Below are positions 35,901 through 42,623 of a stretch of DNA of 64,000 nt, piece by piece; positions within the stretch are counted from its first letter, which is position 1; each line of letters begins with the position of its first letter. The position numbers and the translations under genes were made by a program. Under the pieces are notes generated by a model that ran no database searches, had not been told where the DNA came from, and worked only from the letters and a program-made list of their open reading frames with translations. Location: positions 1 through 64,000 of the forward strand of contig NZ_VEBF01000007.1 in the NCBI RefSeq assembly GCF_007676705.1. Reading direction: 5' to 3'. This stretch comes from Paenibacillus xylanexedens (lineage in GTDB: Bacteria; Bacillota; Bacilli; Paenibacillales; Paenibacillaceae).

Positions 35901-36712
35901 TCCTGTTGAGCCTGCATATAAGCCTTCTCAACTTCCAGTTTTTCTTCCAGATCGCTGGACACATCTTTGAACACACTAGCAATCTGACCAATCTCATCCG
36001 TCGAGTTGACCTGAATGCGGCGGATAGTCCGATAGCGGCCTTTGCCGAAACTGGTGATCATCATGGATACGGTATTCAGACCACGTGTAATGCTTGGCAG
36101 CACCCACATAATGACACCCAGTGCCAGCAACAATCCGGCAATCATGATACTTACTGTAATCTGCACTGCTCTGGTATACGCTGCGTTAGCGTCCTTAATC
36201 TCCGTATCAATCTCTTGGTCCTGATAACGGGAAAGAGCATTCAAACTATCTACGGCCTCTTTTTGCACGGCGAGTCCTGTTGAATTGCGGTAGTTATTCG
36301 CATCTTCTACCCGGTTCTGGGACATCAGGCTAATCTGTCTCGTAGCATAGGCTGTATAAGCATTCCATGCAGTATTTACACGATCCACCAGCTGATGTTC
36401 AGGCGCACTGTCTGCCCGGTTTCTCACTTCTACGAGGTTGCGATCGCCTCGATCCTTCATCTCCTTCAGGTCAGCGTCTGCTGCTGCAGTCGAGTTGTTT
36501 GGATTCAATAACAAGTTAGCCAGCACTTTAGCGATATCATTAACCTCTCCGCGTGCAGCAGAAGTGAATCTTACTTTGAGATAACGTTCCTGATACATCT
36601 GATCTATCTGTTGATTGCTGCTGTTCAGCCGTTCATAACTCACAAATGTGAGCACAATCAAAATGGCCATCAGAGCGGTAAAGCCAATCAGCAGTTTATT
36701 CCTGATCTTCAT
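32987..36712 (-). CDS. rsbK: Multi-sensor hybrid kinase with three receivers, RsbK-like
   Basis: A 1241-residue membrane kinase: helix at about 7-27, extracellular four-helix/CHASE3-like sensor (28-187), second helix (188-210), HAMP (210-265), GAF (285-430), a long Glu/Gln-rich coiled coil (435-535), HisKA with FLANMSHELRTPLN near 549, HATPase to about 770, then three receivers beginning near 850, 974 and 1120, each with an intact Asp (ILDIQLP, VLDLMLT, LMDMMMP). The B. cereus sigma-B kinase RsbK has a similar CHASE3-HAMP-GAF-kinase layout but, to my knowledge, one receiver. It overlaps the phosphatase gene by 4 bases. Confidence 0.9.
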   Translation of the reverse strand: MKIRNKLLIGFTALMAILIVLTFVSYERLNSSNQQIDQMYQERYLKVRFTSAARGEVNDIAKVLANLLLNPNNSTAAADADLKEMKDRGDRNLVEVRNRADSAPEHQLVDRVNTAWNAYTAYATRQISLMSQNRVEDANNYRNSTGLAVQKEAVDSLNALSRYQDQEIDTEIKDANAAYTRAVQITVSIMIAGLLLALGVIMWVLPSITRGLNTVSMMITSFGKGRYRTIRRIQVNSTDEIGQIASVFKDVSSDLEEKLEVEKAYMQAQQDQNWMSSNIARVPELLRGIGSIRQISQMFISEFTPVLGGQLGVVYLIDEEKHPDELRRYGAYAFEENEDVGKEMYRIGEGLIGQAALDMTPIILDNTPDDYVHIGSASGSTRAAGIMIYPVVFEDELIGVVELASFEGFNELHKQLFSQLIMNLGVILNNVRRRLRVEELLRESQALTEELQVQSEELQTQQEELRRSNENLEEQTEALKRSEELLQRQQEELEHFNTELIAKTRALEEQVREVEEKNDEIEKTKTQLEQQATQLSMTSKYKSEFLANMSHELRTPLNSLLILSQLLSENKGGNLTDKQQEYAQTIYMSGADLLKMIDEILDLSKVDAGKMDINYETVRMEELTSFVQQNFGPMANKKELNLNIEFDSNLPEWVYTDSHRVKQILRNLLSNAFKFTNRGSVSLIGRRMKPEELPGYMNTNQEYIGFSVKDTGIGIPSDKTDLIFEAFQQVDGTTSRKYGGTGLGLSISRELARLLGGAIQVESSEGEGSCFTLYLPDNHEEEALSKKGASREAAVSSEEFYEQSIGTRTMLSSHQSILSPEPERSVDMDLSPTHTPDVMQIEDDRENLMEGDKILLIIEDDVNFAHILMDMARGRGFKALVALQGDKGLEMARQYLPDAIILDIQLPVMDGWTILGELKSSSATRHIPVHVISVIDDMKQGLMMGAIAYLKKPSSKDSLDKAFSHIKSYTENQLKRLLIVEDDEIQRKAIIELIGHDDVAITAVSTGSEALNELHSQRYDCMVLDLMLTDMTGFELLDQIRDDEYLNDLPIIIYTGKELDSKEEMKLRKYAESIIIKDVKSPERLLDETTLFLHRVEANLPEDKRRILQKLHNKETLFEGKKILLVDDDIRNVFALSSVLEGYRMDVTFAENGREALEILEKNPEIDLVLMDMMMPEMDGYEAMTRIRQIPQFEKLPIIALTAKAMKEDRGKCIEAGASDYVKKPIQTDQLLSLMRVWLYS

Positions 36713-37878
36713 TCAGCATCTGCCCCTTTTTCTAGAGTAATCCAGACCAGACACTTATCATCATCACGTTCCTGTGAAATCTCGTCGTCGAAAAACAGCG
36801 CCTGCATGGCAGCTTCATTCCACTGATGTGAACCGCTCAGTTTTTCGATCAGGAATTCGTGCTGCTCCTCTTGACCACCCTGAACAGCTTCCAATAAACC
36901 ATCTGTATAAAGCGCAATATGCCCGTCACCTTCGTAATGGATCGTTTGTGGCTCAATATCCATTTTGTCAAATAAACCAACAGGACAGCAGACGCTGTCA
37001 AAAGTAGTGACACTGCCGTCATCTTGGAAGAATAATGCAGGCGGATGCCCTGCGTTGACATAATCAATACGCTTCATTCGTGTATCCACAACCAGATAGA
37101 TTGCCGTGAAATAGTACTGTACCAATTGTTTCCCCAGATGGAGCTGATTGAAGCGCCGATTCAACTCCTGAATAACCTTCTCCGGATCAACGTAGGTGGT
37201 TACCGTATCTTTCAAGACAGAAGCGATAAACATCGTAAACAAGGATGAAGATATCCCATGTCCCATCATGTCGAGCAGCAGTACCCCATAACGGCCTTCC
37301 CCGAGCGGATACCACGAATACAGATCACCCGCCAGTTCGAAGGAAGGTTTATAGATGGCATGCACTTGAAACAAAGGATCCCGGAGTGCCGGACTTAATA
37401 CGGCATTCTGAACCATTGCTGCCAGCTTCAGCTCATCCTGAATACGCTGATCACGCTCTTTGTGCCAATCCTTCTCTTGTTTCAAACGAAGTGCGAGTCG
37501 AATTCTGGCCATCAATTCGACTTTGTTAATCGGTTTGGTTACATAGTCGGATGCGCCAGCATCCAATGCTTCGGCAAGTTTTTTGGAGTCACCGATGGCA
37601 GTCACCATAATAATCGGAATATCCTTCAGGTTTTCAAATTTCTGCACAATACCGCAAGCTTCGATGCCATCCATCTCAGGCATCATCATATCTAGCAAAA
37701 TGAGGTCAATATCCGACGGTCTTGGACGAAGTTCATTGCTTTCCTCTCCAATTCCCAAAACTTCAAACATTTCCATGGCGGAACTCGCCGTTACAATGTC
37801 ACGATAATTTTCTTTTTTCAGAATTTCTCGAATGATAATGACATTCGTCGGATTGTCGTCAACAATAAGTATTCTCAT
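36709..37878 (-). CDS. rsbY: Response-regulator PP2C phosphatase, RsbY-like
   Basis: A 389-residue protein: an N-terminal receiver (about 1-130, VDDNPT acidic pocket, phospho-Asp in LILLDMMMPEMDG, Lys in DYVTKPINK), a linker helix, and a C-terminal SpoIIE/PPM phosphatase domain (about 180-385) with metal Asp residues in ELAGDLYSW, LLLDMMGHG and ALYTDGLLEA. Phosphorylation of the receiver would switch on dephosphorylation of RsbV, as for B. cereus RsbY. AAGGAGATATCA precedes the ATG. First gene of the module. Confidence 0.92.
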   Translation of the reverse strand: MRILIVDDNPTNVIIIREILKKENYRDIVTASSAMEMFEVLGIGEESNELRPRPSDIDLILLDMMMPEMDGIEACGIVQKFENLKDIPIIMVTAIGDSKKLAEALDAGASDYVTKPINKVELMARIRLALRLKQEKDWHKERDQRIQDELKLAAMVQNAVLSPALRDPLFQVHAIYKPSFELAGDLYSWYPLGEGRYGVLLLDMMGHGISSSLFTMFIASVLKDTVTTYVDPEKVIQELNRRFNQLHLGKQLVQYYFTAIYLVVDTRMKRIDYVNAGHPPALFFQDDGSVTTFDSVCCPVGLFDKMDIEPQTIHYEGDGHIALYTDGLLEAVQGGQEEQHEFLIEKLSGSHQWNEAAMQALFFDDEISQERDDDKCLVWITLEKGADAE

Positions 37879-38145
37879 TGATATCTCCTTATCTGTGGCG
37901 TCCGGGTTTGTCGATTCTTATTAGGTTAAACCAACCTTAATTATACAAATTTTGCATACAAAACGGCAGTAGACATAATAATTCCTAGTATAACTATAAT
38001 CTTAAAAACGAAAAACTTCTATTGATACGTGTTCAAAAGCAGACTTTTTGAACAACCTTTTATCAGTAAATGGCAACATTGCAGAAGACCTCCTGCTCTT
38101 TCACCCTGTTTTTGCAGCGTCCTGATCCCGCTTCCAAACTTGCAA
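37879..38145 (-). other. Upstream region of the rsbY-rsbK-rsbM module
   Basis: This gene-free AT-rich stretch should contain the promoter of the regulatory module. A TATAAT (37938-37943 read on the minus strand) is present but has no convincing -35 box; no GTTTnn-N14-GGnTAn site was found here, so the module itself does not look sigma-B dependent. The short inverted repeat at 38026-38060 also lies here. Confidence 0.4.
38026..38060. repeat. Short inverted-repeat element, copy 2
   Basis: TACGTGTTCAAAAG and CTTTTTGAACAACC form near-perfect arms around three bases. It is an internally shortened version of the element at 11887-11970. Confidence 0.5.
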
Positions 38146-38193
38146 AAACATAGATAAGGAATGGGGAAAGCCCCATTCCTTATCTATGTTTTT
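38146..38193. terminator. Strong bidirectional terminator
   Basis: A perfect 21-base inverted repeat (stem ending GGAATGGGG, loop AAAG) with T-runs on both sides. It ends the YflT-type gene and separates it from rsbY. Confidence 0.93.
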
Positions 38194-38264
38194 GATTAAG
38201 TGTTTTACATAAGTGTTCAGAAGCTTGTCCACGTTCAGCAAGCTTAACTTGCAGCGTATATTGG

Positions 38265-38609
38265 TTAATCTTTCTTTTTGGCAATAACGAGTACTTTACC
38301 TTTGTCGAGTTCACTCTCGTAGAAGTCGGCTTCGGCTTCGGTAAAGCCCATCGAAACTATTTTGGCCCGGAGTTCATCACCACGTGAGCGGAACAGATTC
38401 GCTAAGGAATCAAATACGCCTTCTTCCTTAATACCAATTTCTTTGGCATCTGCCGTATCGGCAATTCGATCTGTACGATCCTTCTCATGGGCGAGAACAA
38501 AGATATGATCAGCAAGGTATCCGGTAATCTGCAATTCTTTCACCGCTTCTACCGCCTGGACTCCGTTTTCTACCACTTTTGCATAAGCTTGCGCATTGGT
38601 TGAATTCAT
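38265..38609 (-). CDS. YflT-type general stress protein
   Basis: A 114-residue protein of the general stress protein 17M/YflT family. The pattern is AVEAVKELQITGYLADHIFVLAHEKDRTDRIAD, then FRSRGDELRAKIVSMGFTEAEADFYESELDKGKVLV, a small alpha/beta domain of unknown biochemical function. B. subtilis yflT is a sigma-B regulon gene. I start at the ATG 3 codons after a GTG because GGAG is better spaced (10 bases). A sigma-B-type promoter lies 50 bases upstream. Confidence 0.9.
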   Translation of the reverse strand: MNSTNAQAYAKVVENGVQAVEAVKELQITGYLADHIFVLAHEKDRTDRIADTADAKEIGIKEEGVFDSLANLFRSRGDELRAKIVSMGFTEAEADFYESELDKGKVLVIAKKKD

Positions 38610-38658
38610 CGTTTCCACTCTCCTCTGATTTAATCTTCTATAACGAGCTACTTAGTAT

Positions 38659-38684
38659 ATAACCATACTATATGGGGTTGAAAC
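38659..38684 (-). promoter_or_regulatory. Sigma-B-type promoter of the YflT-type gene
   Basis: On the minus strand GTTTCA (38679-38684), a 14-base spacer and GGTTAT (38659-38664). Confidence 0.75.
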
Positions 38685-38703
38685 GATTGTGTAATAACCA
38701 ATT

Positions 38704-39237
38704 CTAGGAAACCGTGTCACCAAAAAGATCAATGCCATTGATCTGGCTGGAGCCTGACTTCATATATACCTTTAAGGCCTGATCTCCACGGAGAAACACT
38801 TCTCCGTCCTCAGCCACATAATACGGTTTACCAAGAGCTTGATGGATCGCTTCAATATTCAACTCAATTTTCTCACCGTTTAACATGAAGTGATTCTCAG
38901 ATGCATCGATATGCACATATTGAATAATATCCGTATCTTCACACAATCCAACCTTCACATCATGAAAGTGATATTCAGGACACCCCAGATAAGGATCTTC
39001 CTGCTTATGCCCCGGCTGGCCCTTCTTGGCCAACAAGTCATTCATGGTGTCATTCAGAGAAATGCCATTCAGAGTCCGAAAATGCTGGAAAGTCTCGGAA
39101 CGATCAACAGCCAGAGTCACCTCTGACGCCTTCTCTTCCATTGCCGTCCATTGCATCTCGTGAGCAGCGGGCACCGCTGCCGGTTGAACGGAAAAGGGAG
39201 AAATTACGCTAAACATCACAAGCAGTAGTTTCATCAT
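38704..39237 (-). CDS. Secreted protein of unknown function
   Basis: A 177-residue protein with a typical signal peptide (MMKLLLVMFSVISPFSVQPAAVPA, cleavage after AHE or PAA likely) and a mature domain of about 150 residues. The mature part has a repeated pattern (FQHFRTLNGISLNDTMNDLLAKKGQP and IEAIHQALGKPYYVAEDGEVFLRG) that resembles two SmpA/BamE-like or DUF4309-like units. I cannot name a function. The start is the ATG 3 codons after a GTG, for better ribosome binding site spacing. It follows the DUF948 gene by 68 bases and could share its stress promoter. Confidence 0.7.
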   Translation of the reverse strand: MMKLLLVMFSVISPFSVQPAAVPAAHEMQWTAMEEKASEVTLAVDRSETFQHFRTLNGISLNDTMNDLLAKKGQPGHKQEDPYLGCPEYHFHDVKVGLCEDTDIIQYVHIDASENHFMLNGEKIELNIEAIHQALGKPYYVAEDGEVFLRGDQALKVYMKSGSSQINGIDLFGDTVS

Positions 39238-39305
39238 GATTCTCACCCTTTCATCAGGTTCATCACCGCTCTGAAGGTTTCTTTATGGATTACAAAGCGG
39301 TCATG

Positions 39306-39815
39306 TTATTTGCGCATGCGTTGCCATACATTTGCTGCAACATCGATATACTTCATCCAGTTCTTCCCGCCCTTAGCTTCACCATTATATGTAGCTTCAT
39401 AGGATTGCAGGGTACGGTCCGTTGATGTAGCAGGCGATGCTGTTACATGAGACGGTTTAGCATGCTTCGTCTCTTCAGCATGGTTTCGTTTGGTCTGAAA
39501 TCTGGCCATCAGCGTCGTGGAGACTTGTTTGGCTGCTGCCGTCACTTCATTCAACACTTCTCCGAGATTCTCAACAGATTCCATCACAGGATCAATTTTT
39601 TTCATTTTGTGCTGCACATCCACTGTAATGTCATTGGCATGTCTTACCGTCTGTTTCACTTCATAACTAAGTTCGTCAATGGTCTTCTGTACCTCCTGTA
39701 ATGTCTGTGAGACATTGTCCAAAGAACCCTGTGCGGATTTCAAGGTACGAATTAAGAAGAAAACAAGTACTGCAAATGCCACTGCAATCAGGGCCACGCT
39801 AATTTGATAGATCAT
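39306..39815 (-). CDS. DUF948-type coiled-coil membrane protein
   Basis: A 169-residue protein with one N-terminal membrane helix (about 4-24) and a long amphipathic helix (about 26-100, QGSLDNVSQTLQEVQKTIDELSYEVKQTV) of the DUF948/YtxG type, followed by a polar tail. In B. subtilis YtxG is a general stress protein made with YtxH. AGAGAGGTTC precedes the ATG. A sigma-B-type promoter lies about 50 bases upstream and is divergent from that of the DUF1328 gene. Confidence 0.85.
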   Translation of the reverse strand: MIYQISVALIAVAFAVLVFFLIRTLKSAQGSLDNVSQTLQEVQKTIDELSYEVKQTVRHANDITVDVQHKMKKIDPVMESVENLGEVLNEVTAAAKQVSTTLMARFQTKRNHAEETKHAKPSHVTASPATSTDRTLQSYEATYNGEAKGGKNWMKYIDVAANVWQRMRK

Positions 39816-39863
39816 AAAAGAACCTCTCTTTCCATATGTGCATCAGTTTTGTTATTGCTATAG

Positions 39864-39889
39864 TTACCCGGCGATTTCCCTGACGAAAC
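39864..39889 (-). promoter_or_regulatory. Sigma-B-type promoter of the DUF948 gene
   Basis: On the minus strand GTTTCG (39884-39889), a 14-base spacer and GGGTAA (39864-39869), 48 bases before the start codon. Confidence 0.75.
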
Positions 39890-39938
39890 AATATTATATG
39901 TCGCTTCATATATGCATGCGCTTGGAAAAAAAACCAAT

Positions 39939-39964
39939 GTTTCAACCGGAGAACACTCGGTTAA
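39939..39964 (+). promoter_or_regulatory. Sigma-B-type promoter of the DUF1328 gene
   Basis: GTTTCA (39939-39944), a 14-base spacer and GGTTAA (39959-39964). It is back to back with the DUF948 promoter, 50 bases away. Confidence 0.7.
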
Positions 39965-40037
39965 AGTTAGACTACACAAGGCGGTGAGGTGAAACACAAC
40001 TCACTCCACAAATCAGTAAACGAAAGGATGAATCCTC

Positions 40038-40202
40038 ATGTTGAAATGGTCTGTATTATTTCTAATTATTGCACTGGTTGCAGGTATCTTCGGATTCTTC
40101 GGTATTGTTGAAGCAGCTGCTTCAATCGCCAAAGTACTGTTCTTCATCTTTGTAGTACTGTTCGTGATTTCCCTTATTACGGGACGCAGCCGAATGCGAT
40201 AA
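40038..40202 (+). CDS. DUF1328-family small membrane protein
   Basis: A 54-residue protein with two hydrophobic helices: MLKWSVLFLIIALVAGIFGFFG and then IAKVLFFIFVVLFVISLITG, the exact layout of DUF1328 (YtjA-like) proteins, which are widespread and induced by stress but have no known function. AAAGGATG lies 8 bases upstream of the ATG. It is followed by its own terminator, so it is a monocistronic stress gene. Confidence 0.92.
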   Translation: MLKWSVLFLIIALVAGIFGFFGIVEAAASIAKVLFFIFVVLFVISLITGRSRMR

Positions 40203-40238
40203 CCTGATGTTCCGAATGAGTCAATAAGACGAATACAT

Positions 40239-40277
40239 ACAAAAGCCGATCGTGCTACCAAGCCGATTGGCTTTTGT
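40239..40277 (+). terminator. Terminator after the DUF1328 gene
   Basis: AAAAGCCGATC and GATTGGCTTTT form a stem with one mismatch, followed by T residues. Confidence 0.8.
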
Positions 40278-40568
40278 GCGTTCAGGCACAGGTCGACTTT
40301 TCTATATTATGTATTGCACTCCTTTCTGCTTTATTCCAATCCACTCTCGTATGAATCCCAAAAAAACAGGACCTTTTTGAGATAGCCAACCCGGTTTTAT
40401 CCCACTGAAGTATGATATTTACAGGCTTTGCTATATACCCACATATGAGCCAGTTGACACTGGAGGATTCAAGAAAATATTGTTATAATTTGTGATTCAT
40501 AAGGGTGCTTGCTTGGTTACTTGTAATCAGGACAACATTTTACATACCTACCGAGGAGGAAAAACAAA
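40278..40568 (+). promoter_or_regulatory. Leader region of the SH3 protein gene with extended -10 promoter
   Basis: A TGTTATAAT sequence (about 40480-40489) is an extended -10 box; TTGACA at about 40453 is too far upstream to be its -35. The start codon is about 75 bases downstream. The region between 40290 and 40450 shows no other feature that I recognise. Confidence 0.5.
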
Positions 40569-41051
40569 ATGAAAAAAATCGTAAGTTTTGCCGCTGCTTT
40601 AACGTTGATGGGTTCGCTGGCTGCCGCTGCGGGTGCTGAGGAAGCGGTTACTGGAACGGTGACTCCGGAAAAAGGAACAGAAGCTACAACAACGACAACA
40701 ACTCCGGCTGTTGAAGTGAACAAACCTGCTGTAGAAACAGTAGAAGGTACTACTGAGACAGTAACCGGTGCTACCTACAGCACTAATGGTAATAACCCTT
40801 CTCCTACAACAGATAAGTTATTTGACGAACCAGTTGTAAAACCAGGCGATGTAGTACTGGTACCAACGATGTTGCTGAACCTTCTGGAGCGCACTTGGTT
40901 CTATGATGCACCTAACGGTAAACCAATCGGTGCATTAAGCTCCCAAGTTATCGATACAACAGGTGAAGTGGTTGACGGATTCGACGGCGGCGAGTGGGTG
41001 CAAGTGTACACTTGGAAAGGCAAAGCGTGGATCCACGTTGCCATTAAGTAA
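40569..41051 (+). CDS. Secreted SH3-like domain protein
   Basis: A 160-residue secreted protein. The signal peptide covers about residues 1-23 (KKIVSFAAALTLMGSLAAAAGAEE), then a Thr-rich low-complexity linker (about 25-80), then a bacterial SH3-like domain (about 95-160) ending in EWVQVYTWKGKAWIHVAIK. Such domains often bind cell-wall peptides. The GAGGAGG ribosome binding site is very strong. It has its own terminator. The specific function is unknown. Confidence 0.8.
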   Translation: MKKIVSFAAALTLMGSLAAAAGAEEAVTGTVTPEKGTEATTTTTTPAVEVNKPAVETVEGTTETVTGATYSTNGNNPSPTTDKLFDEPVVKPGDVVLVPTMLLNLLERTWFYDAPNGKPIGALSSQVIDTTGEVVDGFDGGEWVQVYTWKGKAWIHVAIK

Positions 41052-41078
41052 CATCGTATAATCGTTCTAACGATAAGT

Positions 41079-41117
41079 AAAGAGGACAGCGCACACAATC
41101 GCAGCTGTCCTCTTTTG
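41079..41117 (+). terminator. Terminator after the SH3 protein gene
   Basis: AAGAGGACAGC and GCTGTCCTCTT form a perfect stem followed by a T-run; it also serves the convergent cation-efflux gene. Confidence 0.93.
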
Positions 41118-41142
41118 ATTTACCAAGATGTTCACTCCCTGT

Positions 41143-42042
41143 TCAAGGGTTCCCAGTAACCTCATCCATCTTCGGTTCCACATGTACATGCACATGCATG
41201 ATGTTATGTGATCGCTTCAACCGCTCTTCCACTCTGTCACAGATCTGATGGCCTTCAATCAGGCTTAGGCCTCCGTCCACTTCAATCACCACATCCACAA
41301 GTACATGACTGCCATGCACACGTGCTTTAACATCCTTGATCATTTCCACGCCCGGAACCCGAGCTACGGAAGATCTGAGATCCGTCAGTTCTTTTTGATC
41401 AAATCCATCGGTAAGACGATGTGTAGAATCCCGAAAAATCTCCCAAGCCGTCTTGCAGATCAACAGGCCTACAGCTATCGCAGCTACTTTATCCAGCCAA
41501 GGAAGTCCGAACTGCGCACCGATAATGCCCACTGCAGCGCCGATGCTGACCCAGGCATCCGAGCGATTATCTTTGGCCGCAGCCATCAAGGCCTGGCTAT
41601 TAATTTGTTTGGCGAGACGGTGATTGTAACGATACACACCTAACATCACTACCGCACAGACTACAGCCACCGCTGCCGCCCACAGATTAGGAGCAACAAA
41701 GGCTCCTTCATACCAGGAACGAACGGCTTCAACCAACACTTGCAGCCCAACCATAGCCATAATAAATGAAGCCACCAAGGCAGCAACAGTCTCCGCTCTA
41801 AAATGACCATAGGCATGATCCGAATCAGGGGGTTTCTGGGAGATCCGAAGCCCGATCAATACAGCAACGGACGCCACAATATCCGTAAGGTTATTAAAAC
41901 CATCCGCCAACAAAGCGCTGGAAGCAAATAAATATCCACAGATCAGCTTAAAGGCGGACAAGACGAGATAGGCTACGATACTAACCCAAGCGCCTCGCTC
42001 CCCTTTTCGTATTTCATCATAAGCGTTCAAACCGGGCGACAC
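41143..42042 (-). CDS. Cation diffusion facilitator transporter
   Basis: A 299-residue CDF antiporter that would export zinc, cadmium, cobalt, iron or manganese in exchange for protons. Six membrane helices are followed by a cytoplasmic ferredoxin-like domain (about 215-299) with HVHVHVEP near the end. Metal-site residues: LLADGFNNLTDIVAS (D and N/D in helix 2, near 46) and AAAKDNRSDAWVSIG (D..D in helix 5, near 156). The first codon is GTG very close to AAAGGA; a TTG 4 codons later (42030) has better spacing, so the true start is uncertain. Confidence 0.92.
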   Translation of the reverse strand: MSPGLNAYDEIRKGERGAWVSIVAYLVLSAFKLICGYLFASSALLADGFNNLTDIVASVAVLIGLRISQKPPDSDHAYGHFRAETVAALVASFIMAMVGLQVLVEAVRSWYEGAFVAPNLWAAAVAVVCAVVMLGVYRYNHRLAKQINSQALMAAAKDNRSDAWVSIGAAVGIIGAQFGLPWLDKVAAIAVGLLICKTAWEIFRDSTHRLTDGFDQKELTDLRSSVARVPGVEMIKDVKARVHGSHVLVDVVIEVDGGLSLIEGHQICDRVEERLKRSHNIMHVHVHVEPKMDEVTGNP

Positions 42043-42112
42043 TCCTTTAACGTTTCGTATTACGGTTTTTCCATGTTACCAAATGCGGAGCGTGTGGGTC
42101 TACAGAAACAGT

Positions 42113-42174
42113 GTTGCCAAGCTGCATTGCTGTAGGCAAGCCGAAACAAAGTTGCCAGACGGCAGGGCTGTAGG
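42113..42174. repeat. Imperfect direct repeat in non-coding DNA
   Basis: Two 24-base units that share GTTGCCA near the left and GCTGTAGG at the right end are 38 bases apart (42113-42136 and 42151-42174). The stretch 42043-42320 otherwise holds only the promoter of the next gene (a -10-like TATAAAAT near 42258). Confidence 0.35.
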
Positions 42175-42320
42175 TGCTGAGAAAGAATGTTGGCCTAGGT
42201 AAAACCAAAGGATTTGAGCATTTTATCAGGTTGCCCTTGTGGGGCTTTTGTAAAACGTATAAAATAGGTACATCCCGTCCAATCTGGACGGCTTACTGTA
42301 AGACCGGGAGGGAAATAACG

Positions 42321-42509
42321 ATGAGCGAAAATAACGAACCGAAAAAGGTCAGTTTGCAGGATGCTATACGCCAGAAGCTGGCACAAAAGAAAGAACAAGC
42401 AAATTCCGGTAACCAATCCAGCGCCTACTTTGAAGGCGGACCGAAAGCGATGAAGAGTCAGAACAACAAGAAGCCTAACAACCAACGTCGCCGTACTGGT
42501 GGATCTTAG
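42321..42509 (+). CDS. Hypothetical small basic protein
   Basis: A 62-residue hydrophilic protein: a helical start (KVSLQDAIRQKLAQKKEQA) and a disordered Asn/Lys/Arg-rich tail (NNKKPNNQRRRTGGS). I do not recognise a family; the basic tail suggests RNA or ribosome contact, which is only an idea. GGGAGGG lies 8 bases upstream and a perfect terminator follows, both good signs that it is real. Confidence 0.75.
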   Translation: MSENNEPKKVSLQDAIRQKLAQKKEQANSGNQSSAYFEGGPKAMKSQNNKKPNNQRRRTGGS

Positions 42510-42543
42510 GACTTAGAGCCGCAAAGATACCCAGTGCATAACC

Positions 42544-42587
42544 AAAAGAACCGCAAGCCCTCTTACAGAGGCTTGCGGTTCTTTTGT
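42544..42587. terminator. Bidirectional terminator
   Basis: GAACCGCAAGCC and GGCTTGCGGTTC form a perfect stem with A- and T-runs outside, between the convergent small gene and the ABC-F gene. Confidence 0.95.
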
Positions 42588-42623
42588 GTTCCTATGCATA
42601 ACGTATCGTAGATGATGCTTATT

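Noticed and set aside
36042-36224. Plus-strand small frames in the rsbK-like gene
   Set aside because: They are antisense to well-defined sensor and HAMP domains.
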